DNA from: Lanius collurio
Taxonomy: Eukaryota; Chordata; Aves; Passeriformes; Laniidae
Length of the DNA stretch: 64,000 nt
Reading direction: 5' to 3'
Assembly: GCA_020086605.1 (NCBI GenBank)
Contig: JACBWW010000008.1
Location: 25,557,441 to 25,621,440 of the forward strand
In this document: piece after piece, positions 13,196 to 27,589 of the stretch
Numbering within the stretch: the first letter of the stretch is position 1
How the letters are laid out: each line of letters opens with the position of its first letter
Translations under genes and position numbers: made by a program
Notes under the pieces: model-generated
What the model was told of the DNA's origin: nothing
The model's database searches: none
The model's input: the letters and a program-made list of their open reading frames with translations, nothing else

Positions 13196-16100
13196 GACAG
13201 GTCCTGCACAATCGCCTCAAACACAGTTTCCTTACTCATGGGGTGTCACAGATGTCAATGTAAAACACTTCTTTCACACCTATTTGGGGGTCAGGATCAG
13301 CTACTAAGAAGTATGTTTCTATTACAAAGAAAATAAAAATACAAATATAGATTATTATATTAAAAACTTTAAGAAAACAAGTTTTTAACAACTGTAATTT
13401 CAGAAGTATTTCCTTTTTTATTATTAAAAGACATCATTATTGTACACTGTTATTAGCAACAATACACAGGTATCATCACTTTCAAGCATTTTCTTGCATA
13501 TATCTCTCTGCAACTGAGTGTTCATTACTGTTGTTGTTCCTAAATCAGAAGCTAACCTAACCTGTACTACTTCTAATAAAGGCAAATGAAAAACAAGATC
13601 AAAAGTACATGGTACGATATTGAAATGGCCATTCTTTCAAATGTTAAACAGTCCCAGTGTTTTCTGACACTAAATAGCCACCCTTATGCTGGATGACCCA
13701 CCTCATACCTACCAATCACCAAATTCTAAAGCTATCACTGCTTATATTTTTCTGATTAAGTATGCCCATAGTTGTTATCCAAATTACACACATTCATGAA
13801 TATTACACACTCCTCTAATATAATGTCTGGAAATCATAAAGTTGTGAATTTGAGGACTTGATTTCTTTCCTAGGTCTAGATATTCAGGACAGAAGTACAT
13901 TTTTTTTTCTCACTAGTTATAGCAATTATCCAGAAACTTCACATTTCTTGTGCAATTTTTATGAAATATTAATATAAATTCAATATAATCAGTTTAACAC
14001 TTTGTAATATAATAGACATAAAAGTCAAGTTGCCACTGAACACATAAAAATAGAAATAGGATCTCTAGCTCAAATCAATTCACATTTTTCATCTAGTATC
14101 CTCCAAAATATAGTTTATTTACATTGTAGAGGACTATATACATAAAAAAAACTTGGATTAAAGTTATATTACCATAATAATCACCCTAGCACAACACTAC
14201 AAACAAACAAAAAGATTCTGTTCTAAGGAAATTACTATCTATGGCCTCAACTTTGCAAGAAGAGTTGCATGAACATTTATGTACATGGAGTCTCAAGCAT
14301 AAAGTTTCACAGGGGTACCTGTGCTCTTATGTAGAATAAGGATATTCAAAAGGGCTTAGGGATATAATTTTGCTTCTCTGATCTTGTCTGGTGCTTCTAA
14401 ATCAAAACTTAAACATTTCAAATTTTAAAAAATGTATTATTTTACTGGTACACCTGTTTCTTTGCCCTTATTTTTAAAAAGTAGTAAACCAGCTTTAATC
14501 AACAGTAAAAGACTTCAGGAACAGATTTTTGTTGGAATAACTTTAGGTAAAGTGTTCAAGAAGTTGAGGAAAAAAAAAACTTGTACAGAGGAAGCAAATT
14601 CAAAATGTACTAAACAGCCAAAAGTACAAAATAAAACAGAAGTTTTTTCCTCTTTTTGTTAAAATAATTGTTACAACTAATGTTTTGAGAATAATTAATT
14701 TTGTATTTCTATAACATCAGTAAAAGAAATACATTGTCCTTAAGCAACTTTCTGTTGTGATAAACAGTGTATCAGTATGAGCTCCTAAAAACAGGGAAAA
14801 AGTATGAAAAAGCAGGCCTGCTTCACACACACACTCTTAAATGTGCTAAAACATGCAACCCAAAAGAAAAATAAGTTCTCTTATAAATATTTCAACTTTA
14901 AATATTTCTGTAAAACTATATAAACTGTGATAAACTAATTCAAGATTAACCACATATGGCTCACAAGAATAAACCCAAAAAACTCATTACAAATAAAAAC
15001 AGACAACATCTTATAGTTCCCTTTATAAATATATGTATTTTTCCTTCCAGAAAAGTGCATCCGTTCCAATTAAAAAAAAAAAAAAGAGAAAAAAGAAAAA
15101 AAAAGGGTGCTGTAAACACAACCACACAACCCTGGCAAGATAAATTTGACAGGAACTGTGTAACTCCAGTACTCATTTCCTGCTCATATCTAGAATATTT
15201 AAAGCAAACCCCGTTAAATGAAAAATCCGTCAGAAAAGTTCACTACTGTTAGCTTAACAAATTCTTCTTAGAACGGTAGCTGCCTGAAACAGAGACGAAA
15301 GAAACACTAGGGCTATATCGTCGCTTCTTGATGATGAAAACTGCCCAAGAATTACAACTACTTCTGCACAGTCCTTTCTTTCCTGTGAAGCAGAGTTACA
15401 TTCGGCCTCCACGCATGCTACAGGCCCAAAGCAAACAGCAATTCCGCTGTTACACACCGAGGTGGGGACAGTTGGAGACGACTAGTGGCTCCCTCTGCAT
15501 TTCACAAAGTTTAAAAATAAAAAGCTGCTTTTTCGAACTGTAAATGGTTCCTCTCCAAGCACGTAGGCCTGAGGCCCTGTTGCAAACAGTGTCTAACAGG
15601 ACCAGGCAGCACAAAGACAGGAATGGGAGATTAGTGGGAGGAAGGGAGGCCGGGATTGGGGCTCAGCAGGATCTTCTGGCTTTTTAAAATTCAAACTGCT
15701 CCCTGACCAATACAAATCACGGACACGCTACTGACTACTACACGGATTTACAGCATTAAAAACACGCCTTCTACGTGACAGCTATATTAACTTCACCCTT
15801 TTAAACATGTATCAGGGCACGCAGGAGGCAGGATAGCAGTGTTTTATTTATAAGACTGAACACGATGCACCAGAAAGTTACTCTTAGACATAGTAACCAT
15901 GTATTATAACAACAAATCTACGTGAACAACTAAAAAACTGCTGAAAATTTATCAAATTATGTAATGTCAATACTCATTTGCCACTTACAAAATTCCTTTC
16001 TACAAGGATGAAAACTCTGCATCTTAAAATTTCCTGCAACTATGTAATTTCTGTAGAAGTATTTTTATTAGTTCACAGGGTGTTGGTTTTAAATCTGCCT

Positions 16101-17297
16101 GAGTTTTTAGCAATACTTACAATTCTACCACTTGTAAGTCCAAGATTTACTTTATTGTAAATCAGCTACCATTTATTTACAAAGACCTGAGACTAATAAA
16201 CTGTCATTTTCAAAATACATTTGACCTGTAAAAATGACACCTAATTGTATATTCAAACACCATGGACACAAACAGCCAATAACAACCTCAGGATCTCAAA
16301 GTGATATGTCCTGACAAGAAAAGATGACACTTTTCAAGCATTCCTCACATTTCACTTAAACAAATTTACATTTGATTCTCAAGTATTTTGATTAAGATCT
16401 CATCTTCACCTTGGTCCCTTAAATGTCATAAATGCAGCACTTTACACATGATCCATTGCCTGTTTTCTGTTTGTTAGAAGAAGAAAATGGTATTTCTTCT
16501 TTTAATATATATTCCTGTAAGATATACAGCACAGACAGCAAGATTGTGTGGAGTACCTGATACAATATGCTTGCCTATCTGTATTTCCTGGGTCTGCAGG
16601 TGTCCGTGTTGTGTCAATCATCCCTCAAACACTATTTAATACTATAAATATACTAAGTCATTAACACACTAATCAATAATATTATTTAGAGATTAAATGT
16701 CTGCAGATTATAAAACCAAAAGCATTCAAACTTTTTAATGTTCAGAACACAATTAGTTAGAACGAGAAGGTAATAGCAAAGAGAGGAGGCATTTTTGTTC
16801 CTGATTATTTACATTGTCTCTCCTCCCCTATTCCGCCACTTACTCCTGGCCCACTTCAGAGGGCTGCCTGCGCTGGGACCTTCCTTCCCTGCCCTAGGTG
16901 AAGTTGTAAATATGGCAAATGATCAGTGCACACTTGCGACTAATTGTATTGTTTCCTCCTCCTCCTCTTGCTCTTTTCGGGTTGAGGCCTGTCACTGAGC
17001 AGCCGCTTCGCCTTTCTAATCCCCGAGCTGGAGTAAAGGCGCTGGCCGGCGGGCCTGCGCCCTCCGCCGGGCCTGGGCCTCCCGGCAGCCCGGCAGGAAC
17101 CAACCTCCTCCGCCAGACCTGACCGAGCAGGAGGGGGGGGGCTGCGAAATAAACACCTCCGGTTGCCACTTACTCCCCTCTACCCCGGATAACAGCTAAT
17201 CCCCTCTGCTCCCGGCAGTGCTGGGCCGCTGGGCTGAGGCCCGGCCCGCCGCTGGAGAGGGCAGGGAGGGGAAGGGGAGACAAGGAGGGGGGATTAC

Positions 17298-17450
17298 CTG
17301 AGCAAATCGGCGTCTGAATCCAACGAGAATCCGAGAGAGGGGGAAAGAAATCCGCCCCCCTCCCTCCTCAGAGGAGCCGCCGCCGCCGCTGGGCCGCCGC
17401 CGCCGCCGCGGAGCAGGAGGAGGAGGGGAGATAATATAACAACAATAATC
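17298..17450 (-). other. Candidate non-coding first exon of minus-strand gene
   Basis: On the minus strand the GC-rich leader ends in GATTTGCTCAG followed by the donor GTAATC. The transcription start (upper limit given) is a guess within the CpG island. It would be the 5' UTR exon of a gene running towards lower coordinates, possibly including the exons at 11.6 and 10.8 kb. No ATG in good context is seen. Confidence 0.45.
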
Positions 17451-17469
17451 CGGGCCGGGAGGGGGGCTG

Positions 17470-17724
17470 GCTCCTCTTCCGTCTCCTCCTCAGTGCAGCG
17501 AACATGTAGAGCCGGGGGGTGTGCGGCCGAGGCAAATCCTTTCCCCCCGAGCCTGCTTCACAACATCAACACGGGCCGGGCCGCGCCGAACCGGTTCCGA
17601 GCCGCGCTCCGAGCCAGGGAGAGCGGGAGGTGGCCGAGGGGCAGCGCTGCCAAGGGGCCGCCGCCGCCGCCGCTCCCTCCGAGAGTGCGAGCGCAGGAGG
17701 GCGGGGAGGGGCGGCCTGGGCACG
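17470..17724 (+). other. Candidate non-coding first exon of plus-strand gene
   Basis: GC-rich leader ending at the consensus donor CACG/GTGAGT. The start is approximate. Its open frames look like chance products of CCG-rich sequence. The gene's downstream exons are not identified, so most of 18-64 kb may be its first intron, or this may be a divergent non-coding RNA. Confidence 0.45.
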
Positions 17725-18109
17725 GTGAGTCGGTACCGAGCGGGGGGGCAGGGGGAGAGAAGGGCGAGGAGGAGGAGGGGGAAGGATCCTGTGTGTGTCT
17801 CTCTCGCTCCCTCTCCGAACAAAATGCCGACCGGAAGTGCAGCGGCAGGAATGACTCCCTCCACCGGCGCCAAACACCAGCAGCTTCCCCCTTCCCTCTG
17901 CTGCCTCCTCCTCGCCCGATCGCTCCCTCGCTCCGCCAGCACCGCTTCCGCCGCTGTAACTGGAGGGGCTCCCTTGCCTCGCTTCTCCCGGCAGTCTCCC
18001 CTGCGTAGGTCCTCTCCCTTCCACACCCCTCTGGCTGCGGCACAACTATCTCTTTCTTTTTTTTTTCTTGTTTTGCTTCCCCCTCCCCCCCCCCCTCCCT
18101 TTCTGGCGT

Positions 18110-18644
18110 ACGGAACGAGATCGAAGTTTACGCTTAAGCCTGCGTTGAGGATTTGTGAAGAAGGGACCATTGGAAAAAGAATACGCGTTTTGGTGTTTAT
18201 TTTTTGTCCTGCCTAAGCATGATGGGGAGGACGAGGAGAAGGACTACAAAATGCTGCCTCGCAGGAGGCAGACCTCACACTGAGGGTCCTTACAGTGAAC
18301 CCTGAAAGGCGGCAGCCCCTGCGGGTGGGACACTCACTGGAGCTACTGTCGCCGCTCTTGCCCTTCTCTGTGGACGTGAGAGGCCGCGCCTCAGGAACAG
18401 AAAGACCCGCTGCTCAAAGCATTGCCGGGGATTTCAAGATGGACATACCGAACGGGAGTGGCTTTCAAAAACAACCTTTTTGGACGAGCACTGGGGAAAA
18501 TACTGATGTTCAGGTGAAATGTCCTTCGCTGGAGGATGATACTCCACCTGATTTACTGGAAATATTTTAATTGTGTGTTGTGAAGGAGTGTTTGGAAAAG
18601 AGAATGTTCTAATCTGAAAGACTTTCTGGTGTTCCTCTGGACAG
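18110..18644 (+). other. Candidate alternative leader exon with short upstream ORF
   Basis: The sequence declines from CpG-rich to ordinary composition and ends at ACAG/GTAAAA (donor at 18645). Inside, an ATG at 18439 sits in a strong Kozak context (CAAGATGG) and opens a 43-codon frame starting MDIPNGSGFQKQPFW that closes at 18570. A weaker donor (CAG/GTGAAA) lies inside that frame, so the ATG could be either an upstream ORF or the true start of a spliced protein. I do not recognise the peptide. Confidence 0.3.
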
Positions 18645-21600
18645 GTAAAACTGAATAATCATAGCACAGGAGAAGCATTTATATCCCATGAATTAACTAT
18701 GTCTTTTAGTACTCACTTAATGTCGTTTTGCTGCTCAGTACTTGGACAAACATCCTTTCATTTCTAGATGTAGCATTGCTTGTCTGTCGACTTCAGGAAT
18801 CAGCTGGACACAGCTGTAAATACCCTGTGACATATAAACACACCCTTTCAGCGCTGGATGAATATTATTTGCACAAAGGGATAAAATCGTACACCAATGC
18901 ACTCGAATCTTTCCAATGCTTAGGATTTTTTTGAACAGTGCTCTGTCTTTAATACGGATTTCAAATGCCTCTCTCAAGCCTAAACTACTACAAAATTCGT
19001 AATTTTGGATGAATCAGAGTTTGGTTTATAAGTGTATATTGTTTTGTTTAAAAGTACAGAAATGAAGATGGCACTGGAGAGTATGGTAATTCAGTAGTGG
19101 AAATACTACTATCTAATGGCTCATATCAACAGAAACAGAGTAAAATGAGTTCTGAAAAAAAGGTATTACAGACCTTTGTTTCAAATTAATATAAAAGATC
19201 CCAATCCTATAATCGTTTATGCATTTATAACTTGAAGTCATCCACTTGAAATAAAGGGGAATAATTGGTGTTGCAAATGAAGTGTGTCCTTAAGTCTTTG
19301 CACTTAATTTAGTACATTGCAACTCTGTAACTCAAGGGGAAAACTATTTACCTTCTCTTGGAAATAAAATATAATTTAATGAACTCCCTATTTGGAGTTC
19401 ACATACCATATAGATGTTTACTTATACATCTATGAATTCTCAGGAAAATGTAATTCTAAAATTACAAAGTTCAGGAATACTATTTCAATCTGCTTCTAAA
19501 TGATTGTTACCAATTCACGTTGATGGCGTATTTCTGTGATTTTAGTTATTTATTTATATAATTATTTTTTTCTTAGTTGGTGAATTAATATGTAAATTAA
19601 AAAGAGAACATTGAAATTTTAATTTTCAAATGCCAAATATATTTTAGACTTTACAAACGTCATGGTCAGGCACAACACCTATTTGATTATGGTTTCAGTG
19701 AGACTACTGCTAGACCATTTTATGCTTTTAAAATACCATTCAACTAAAAGAACTTGTAGAAAAAGCTATTTTACTTGAGCACTATGCTACATTACCTGCA
19801 CAAGAGAACAACTAATTTAAGCCTTTAATTCTTTTAGAAGGTGGTGTGTAATACATATGGGCAATGCAGGACTTTATTTCTCTTAAGAGAAATTAAATAT
19901 TTTTTATTCCATTGGATATTATGGTAATTCACTTTTTTAAATGAAAGATCAATTTCTGCATTCGGACAACTTGTAGTCTTCTTCAAAAGCTCACTTACAG
20001 CAATCTATTGCAGAATGGAGTTTTGCTATATTCCTAAAAATACTTTGGTATGCCCAGGATACCCTCATTACGCCTGAAATGACCAGAAAAGGCAATAAAT
20101 CGAGTATTTCAGATTACCTGAAAAGTACTGTAAAAGCCTTTAAACCTTATTTCTTTTCCAGGCCTTAGTCATGGGGTGGGGATAGTCCTAATCTTTATGG
20201 GAGGAGCTATGCAGCCATGCAACCATGACTGTAGCACACTAAGGAGCATACACTGCATGAACAAAGCTGGTTGCAGTGTGAAGAAGGGCAGAGCTCTCTG
20301 AATTCCCCTGACAAATCCACACCTATGTAGTCCAGAAAATGAACTGCAAGTTTCAGGGTAAAGCTTTAGAACCTAATCCTTCTCCCTTTGATGTGAGGGG
20401 CAAATGCATCTTTTGCCCAATACAAATGACTGGGTTCCCATAAATTTAAGCTATTTGTACAGTCTGTTATTCTCAGACTCATTTCTTGTTCTTCAAAGTA
20501 AATCTTAATTCAAAAGGAAGGATTTAAAGATGTTAATGTAGAGAGTACTGGTTTTAAAACATTTCTCAAGCAATTTTCACAAAATATATGGAAAGCTGTA
20601 GGTGTGTCTCTTGCTGCTGTTTACAACTGCTGCTACTGTGTACTGAGATAAGCTTTCTAAATGGAAAGATAGTATTTTTGAGTACACTGCTGAAAGCAGA
20701 GAAGGGACCTCTTTGCCCTCTCCACTCTGATGTTAACTTCCCTGACTGCTACATGTTGTTATTCAGCTTCATAAATTATGGACAGCATGTAATGCTGGAG
20801 TAAAAACACACCTGGCACCAATGTTTTCTTAGATGTGATTGTTGTAATTTGATTTTTTTTTTTCTGTAGAATGAATGATAAATACATTGATTTTTACCAT
20901 TTTTGTCTCTTTAAGGGCCAGTATAACATTCAGGTACCTGTTGTTTTAAGTTATGTGATGCACAAACACTGTGCATTGTGTTTACCTCTTAGTAATTTAC
21001 AGGTATGTATATTAAATGTATTACAGTATTTCTAGCTAGATTTTTAAAATAAATAGGACGTCAGTAAAATAATTTTTAAAATTGTGATTGTATATTTTAT
21101 ATACTCTCTCAATAATTGAAAATAACTTTGCTATAAAAAGTGGGAGCTTGTTATCTGAATACAGTAACACGATCATTAGCTATCATCCTAAATTTAAGTA
21201 CTCAAATTATTTAGAATCTGGTGTTATGGCTGTACACAACAATTAGGAAGAATTTAATAATGTTGCTGTTGGACAAGTAATACAATGTTATGTTCTTTGC
21301 ATTGCCTTTAATTCACAGGAACAAATAATAACACCATGTAACTGATTGACTGGGGAATATTCACTGTGAAATGTAAGCAACCCAAATATGAAACCTTCAG
21401 TGGTACAGGTTAAATAAAGAGCCAAGGAAGCCTGTAGACTGAGGAGTCAAATATTTGTATGGTTACTTGCTTAAAGTTTACCACTTTGTGGAGACTACTG
21501 ATTTTTATTTATTTTTCCTGGTAAGACAGATGGGGGTAACACTTTTTCTTACTTCTAATTATTTAGCTTAACTGACTAACAAGAATTTAATATGAAATAG

Positions 21601-24600
21601 CACTTTTTCATTTAAGTGAAAAACTTGCATTATCTCTTCTATATTAAGAATGAGCTTCTGTTTCTACACAACACAAATTCTATGGTACGCGTATATATAT
21701 TAAAATGTATAATAATGTTTCTGTGGAGAGAACATGACAGAAAACAAAACTCTGGTACTTTCATTTGAATGTTAAAGTAAGTTCTTGATTATGCAAGGCT
21801 CTAGGGATTCTGAATAAAGTTAAAATAAAGACAATTAAAACATGTAATTTAGATTATAAAACATATATAATAATAAGACACATTATATAATTGAAAAAAG
21901 GCTAGTGATAGACTGCTGGACAAGTAGACTGTCCCAATATTGTTACATTAGGGCCCTAAAAACAAATCTAGTAACAGTTGATTTTTTAGGGAAGATAAAT
22001 GGTCAGTTACACACTATCATTGGAAGTAATCTGAAATCCGGCCAACTATGTTCTTTAGGTTCTTTTCTCACCATTGCTGAACTTCAGAAAAGAAGCAGGT
22101 ATCATTCCTGATACAACCGCTGTGATTTCCCAAAATTTTTCAATTTTTTTTTCTCTCCTTAATTTAAGTGTTATATAACTCTATCCTCTCAATTATATTG
22201 GTTTGTCTAGGCAGCGGGAGAACAACTTACTGTCATGTTAGCCACATAAATACTCTTCAATTTCCTACAAGACTGCTGTTGAGGCCCACTATGGAAAATT
22301 TTAAGACAGAAATATAAAAATATTCAGGCTTTTTATTTCTTTCTCCACTTCTTAAGAAATAAAGATAAATCAATACAGAGCTTCACAGGCCAGCAAATAA
22401 ATGTGGACATTCATGTTCTGTAAAAAGACAGAAGTTAAAAATTGTCCTTAAGGGCTGTTGTATTCAGTTGAAAGTCATACTTGTATCCATTAAAAAAAAA
22501 ATTGAGAATATCATAACATGGTTTAGATACCTTGCCATTTCATTTTTAATGAATTTACCAGTGAAAAGAAGATTTAAGACAGAGATATGCTTATTCATAT
22601 AATGTATGTTGAAAAAGCCCCTTGGGCTCAGGCCTTTAAAAACTGCTTCCTTGGAAGAAAGAACTTTCCTGTTCTTCAGAACTGCTAACTATCCTCAGCC
22701 AAAGCATTAAATAGCTAAATAAAATATCAGGTTAAACATGCCTGGGATTGTTCTCTGGCATTGGGGTTTGTATCCAGGTAATGTTCCGTGCTTGACCCTT
22801 CTGTTCTTCAAAACAGGATAGTCACATATATGTTTTGCCTATTGGGAATGGTTCCTGACTAGCTAACACTAACTCCTAAATTGTGCACAGGAATTGTTTG
22901 GGAAAGTGTACGCCGGCATGCTTTTTTCCAGTGTCCATGCATGTTCCATTTACGTTGCATTTTACAGACACACCTAAAGCAAACTTCTAAAAGTGATTTG
23001 CCAAAAGGAAGGTAAGAAGAAACTGTGCTTCCACATATAAATCACATTCACATTTCTAATTATTTCTTTATTCAAGCAATTAATGACCCTATATTTATCC
23101 AGAAGCCTCATAAAATTAAGTTGATTGAAATTTGGCTATTAATTTAGATATTTGTTGATATGAAGACATTTTATAAAGTCCTACACAGTGTCTAAACCAG
23201 ACTTCTAACCTGCAGCAGATGTCCCTCTTGGTTTAAACCCTGTGGCCTTTATGAAAGGATATTACAGTGAGATCCAGAAGAGAAAACATAGTGCAATAAA
23301 ATTAAATAAGCACAAGTAACTTTTGCACTCCTTTGGGTTATGGCTGTCAACATCAATTTGTAGTGCAAATTACTTCTGAAGTGCAATTTATTGATTTTGA
23401 GATAAGAATAGGAAAGTAGTAAAGATAAATAAAAAATCATCAGTTATTTTCTGAATGCTGAGTATTCTGCCTATAACTTTTTTTTTTGTTTTTGTTAACA
23501 TAGCTGGACATATGCTGGAAATTTGCTTCTCAGCATGGCCACAAGGACAAATAGCAGTGCATCTACTTTGTCAGGACTTTAGAAGAGGGTGGATGCTCCA
23601 TTAGTGAACCAGAACGCAGTATAAATTTGTCCCTGCTTTAATTTCTCACAGACTTGGAATATTGTGCATTCTGAAGCACAAAGCCTTTTAAAAATTTTTG
23701 TTTAAACTTTCAACAGGGACAATAAGTGGTCCAGAAAATGGAGCTGTTGACCTGGAGAAGCTCAAATTAAATACAAATAAATGTTTCTGCTTAGGTGATA
23801 CAGCTTAAAAATCACATCAAAATGATCTATTTATGAAAAATGTCCTCTTCTGGATCATGATATATTTAAATTTCAGGTTTTGATGTTTATATTTCTGTAT
23901 TTATCTTCCCACTATTTTAAAATATGTGCTCAACTTCCTCAGGTTTCTTAAACATAATTCATCTTATAAAAGAAGAACACCATAGAAAATTTTTGCCTTG
24001 GAGGTATACATTTGGAGAAATAACACACTAAGCATAAGCAGTTTTTTTGAAGTTTATAAATAAGTGGTGATAATTTTAAAATCGTGATGATAATGAAAGA
24101 CCACTAGTGTGCACAGCATTGTTAATTTATAGTTTTGAATTATTATTGAACATTTTGTAGGTTTGCCAACTTTTTCTCCTGTTGATTGCATTCCAGTGCA
24201 AGTACTCATATGAAAAATTATATAGTGACTCTCCTGAGGAGGCTGTGATCTGTATACCTGTGCTATTGCTAGTATGTTTTCCATGCTGGGTTCAGTTTAT
24301 CAAGGTTGTCTGCTATCCATAAAATTGTTGTTAGATAAAACATATTACAGCTAATTGTCATAGACAGTGTTCTTCAAAATCATTTTAAGAAGAAGTTTAA
24401 CTTTCTGAAAAAAAAGAACCACCTTCCACAAGAACATGGGTGCATGTCACCACCAAAAACAGACACGTGTTTGGCACATGTTTTGTTGGATATTTGAGGA
24501 TAGGCATGTGTGAGAAAAAAAAATGTAAAATGCCATAGAAACAGATGCAGAGAAGACACAGAAACCCATACACAGGCCTGACCAATCGCTGGGAATGTAG

Positions 24601-27589
24601 CTGTAAGAAAAGCAGAACGAGAGAGATTCAAGATGACTGTCAACCAAAAAGGAGCTGAGATTTTGAGTGAAACATCCACATGGTTTCAGAGGAAAAGTAT
24701 GTACACACAGTCTTTATAAACAGAGTGCATCAAAATATCTGATGCACATTTCTGACCAGAGAAGCTGCACTAACCAAGTCAAATTAAGTAAGAATACATT
24801 GCCAATTTTAAAGACAGTTGCCTTCTAAATACATCCATAAATCACAATAACCTGGCAGCATTCAAAATACGCATTTCTCTGTCAGGAAAATATGTGCAAA
24901 TGCACCACAAATTACTTTATATACTTTCATTCACTAGACTTTTTTCCTAAACTTACTCATTATTTTCATACCTTCCATTGCTGTTTCCCTCGTTTCCAAA
25001 CTTAAGAACTCTTTTGTTTATTCCAGGCTACACTAGTGATTACTCTCCTCTGGTTAAAGTGCTTTTTTTCTCCTGCATTTCCTTGGGCAATATTTATCTT
25101 TTCTCTGCCATTAGGCTGTGTTTTCCCTAACATTTTGGATTGTTTCCTTCTTACTTGCTCCCAAAGGTTAAAGGCAGCATATAAAAGCCCTTACTTTCTT
25201 TATTTTCCTATTTTGACTCTTCTTCCTTGGCAAAATAATCCATGATGTGAATCTCCATCTGCTTCACTTAAAGAATCATTGGCTTAAAAAGAGGATTTCT
25301 CTATAAAAACTTATCTTACTGAGTTTATCTTTTTCTTATAAATAGTGTTTACAGAATAGCCAAATGCCTAGAGAAACAAAAGAACATTGTACTATGAGTA
25401 GAAAGTGAATGAAAATCTCACTTTGGTGGGTATGCCATTTTAATATTGTAGAAAATGAATTTGTGATTGAATAATGTTTGGATAAAAAGTTCAGTTAAAT
25501 AAGGGATAATCTGCTGGTAAAGAGATTATTTACAAAAGCCATTTCTGTTTAAATTATAGGATAGCACAAAAAGTACTTATATGAAAAACTGTCACAAAAA
25601 TCGTTATATATGTGCAGACCTGAAAATAGGATCTTTCCTTTTTAAATTTTCACACCAAATTTCATTTAGACTAGCAAGTGCAATTTTTTTTTTCCTTTTA
25701 GTTTAAAATGTTAATGTTCCGTGCTTATGATTGTTTGTGAATAACTTTGCATATTGCTAAACTCAGATGTTGCCTCATAGTCTTCAGAAATACTAAAGTT
25801 GACTGTCCAGCCTCGGGGCATGCTAAGTAGAGATGTTAACCCATATCCGAGCTTTCCTTAAGACTAAAATTTCATGAAAATTTGATAATCTAAAAAATTA
25901 GTGATAAACTAATTTAGGGAGTTTGTTTTGGTTATAAAACTAGATTTATAAAGGTAAATGCAGTTTTTTCTAGTCCATCTGAATTTTGAATGGGAAGTAT
26001 ATTTTATTTTACAGTTAGTCATTATATTGTTTATCATACCTTTATTTTTTACATCTTCTCATAAATACCATCTAGAACTTGAAAAGTGAGAAAAATCCCT
26101 AGTATTTCTTTATTGATAATGATTAACTCAAAAATAGAGCATGGCCTGCAGAGGAAGGAGTGTCACATATATGACACTGATAGCCTGGCTGTGAGTCTTT
26201 GTTTCATTACGATGGACATTGTGTTGCACATCATTCCAGTGACCTTCATGGTTCTGAAGTTAGAATAAAACCATGTAACTGTTGAACATTCAAGATCTAC
26301 CAAACTGATTAGCAGTTACACCTTCCTCCTCCTTCTCACTCCTTTAATAATCTTCCCTCCCAACAACAAAATTGTGGATATTTAAATGAAGATTTTCTTA
26401 CCAGGCCTCTACCAGCTTTACCCTCTTCTAAAAGCAGTTCAGAGTTGTCTATATGAGACTTCTTTATGGCTGGTGTTCTTCACATGTAATAGATATAATC
26501 TGTCCAGTTCCCAAAAATTTCATTCAAAATGCTATTTATTGCTGTCAAAATGCCTGAAATAGAAAATTTCACATGTAATTTCAGGGAAGCTATAGAGCAG
26601 TAATAACCTGGCTATAGGAATACAAGTACATGTTTAGGTAGCTGGAGAAAAATATTTAATTATTGCCCCTAGGAATATGAGGGGTGGGGGGTTTGTTCCA
26701 TCTGCAGAAATTTAAAGGATAAGCTCTCAGAACTCTGTATGTGCCAAGCAAAAATTTACAGTACTATTCATCTAATAGGTTGTCTCCAGCATATACGCTT
26801 CCCTTTGATTGCAGAAACATATTGCAACTTTTTAGTTCAACACTATTTTCAGTTATGTGGTAATGTAGAGCTCAAGAAAGGTTCTGAATTGCTAGTCTAG
26901 TGCACTGAGATCCTTATTTAGCCACAAAAACAAACAGTGGAGGAATAATGATTAAAGCACACTTCCTGGTGCTGTTTCACTGTTGCACCCCAGAGACACC
27001 CAGGTTATAATGCAGTCCAACCTCTTATACATTTCTCTGGAATATGTGGACTCTCGACCTATACTATGTTACCACAGTATTACTGAAACAGTGCTGCTCA
27101 CCTGGTACTTAAAAATAATTAGGCAGACAAAAAAATCTTCTTATAAATACAGAAGAAAATGTGTTACAAAAGTTAATTTGACTTCTCAAAGACAATGACC
27201 CTCCTATTCCCTCATTTTAAGCACTAAATCGGTTGATTCTGTGTGGTTTTGGTCTGCTTTTAAGTTTCTGAGTTTCTCAAAGGAAGTGGGCTTGGCATTT
27301 TACAGTTGCCTGGGAAGCACTGCCCATGCTTATGAGTCCACAGAAATATTTTTAGTATGATGGAAAGCTCTCTATCACAAATAGCTCCTCTTAAACCACC
27401 TCCTTCATAACACTTGAAGTGCCCTCAGTTTCCTTCTGCCAAGGCGCAGAACTAAGAACCCAGTTCCTCACTTTCTTAATTCTTACCATCAATAGCAAAA
27501 AAAAAAAAGGTCCCTTTTTTTTTTTTCCTAAACGGACATATTAAATTGATCCTGAAGAACGCAGTCAATGTCTCTAAGACACTCCAAAA
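18645..27589. other. Intron-like, featureless AT-rich DNA
   Basis: I see no exon, repeat family or RNA gene that I can support in these 9 kb. Minus-strand open frames at about 24.05-24.68 kb lack usable splice sites. Scattered short homopolymers only. Confidence 0.45.

Larger units (their letters stand above)
11629..16880. other. Intron-like non-coding DNA
   Basis: No other exon is convincing between the microexon and the CpG island. There is a short (TTTCA)n run at 12161-12182, a combined ETS/octamer site near 13.18 kb, and long A/T runs around 15.07-15.11 kb. An acceptor-like TTCGTCTCTGTTTCAG on the minus strand near 15.28 kb is followed by a frame that closes quickly. Confidence 0.4.
16880..18110. 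promoter_or_regulatory. CpG island, bidirectional promoter
   Basis: Base composition shifts abruptly from AT-rich to dense CpG, with CCG trinucleotide runs at about 17379-17410 and 17659-17674 and a G-rich strand at 17744-17788. Splice donors face outward on both strands (minus at 17297, plus at 17725), about 430 bp apart. This is the usual layout of a head-to-head vertebrate promoter. No TATA box is evident, as is normal for CpG promoters. Long open frames in several registers here are a by-product of GC richness. Confidence 0.85.

Noticed and set aside
17490..18216. Several long overlapping open frames on both strands in the CpG island (up to about 230 codons)
   Set aside because: They follow from GC-rich, stop-poor sequence with CCG and GGA runs; no domain, and splice donors cut through them.
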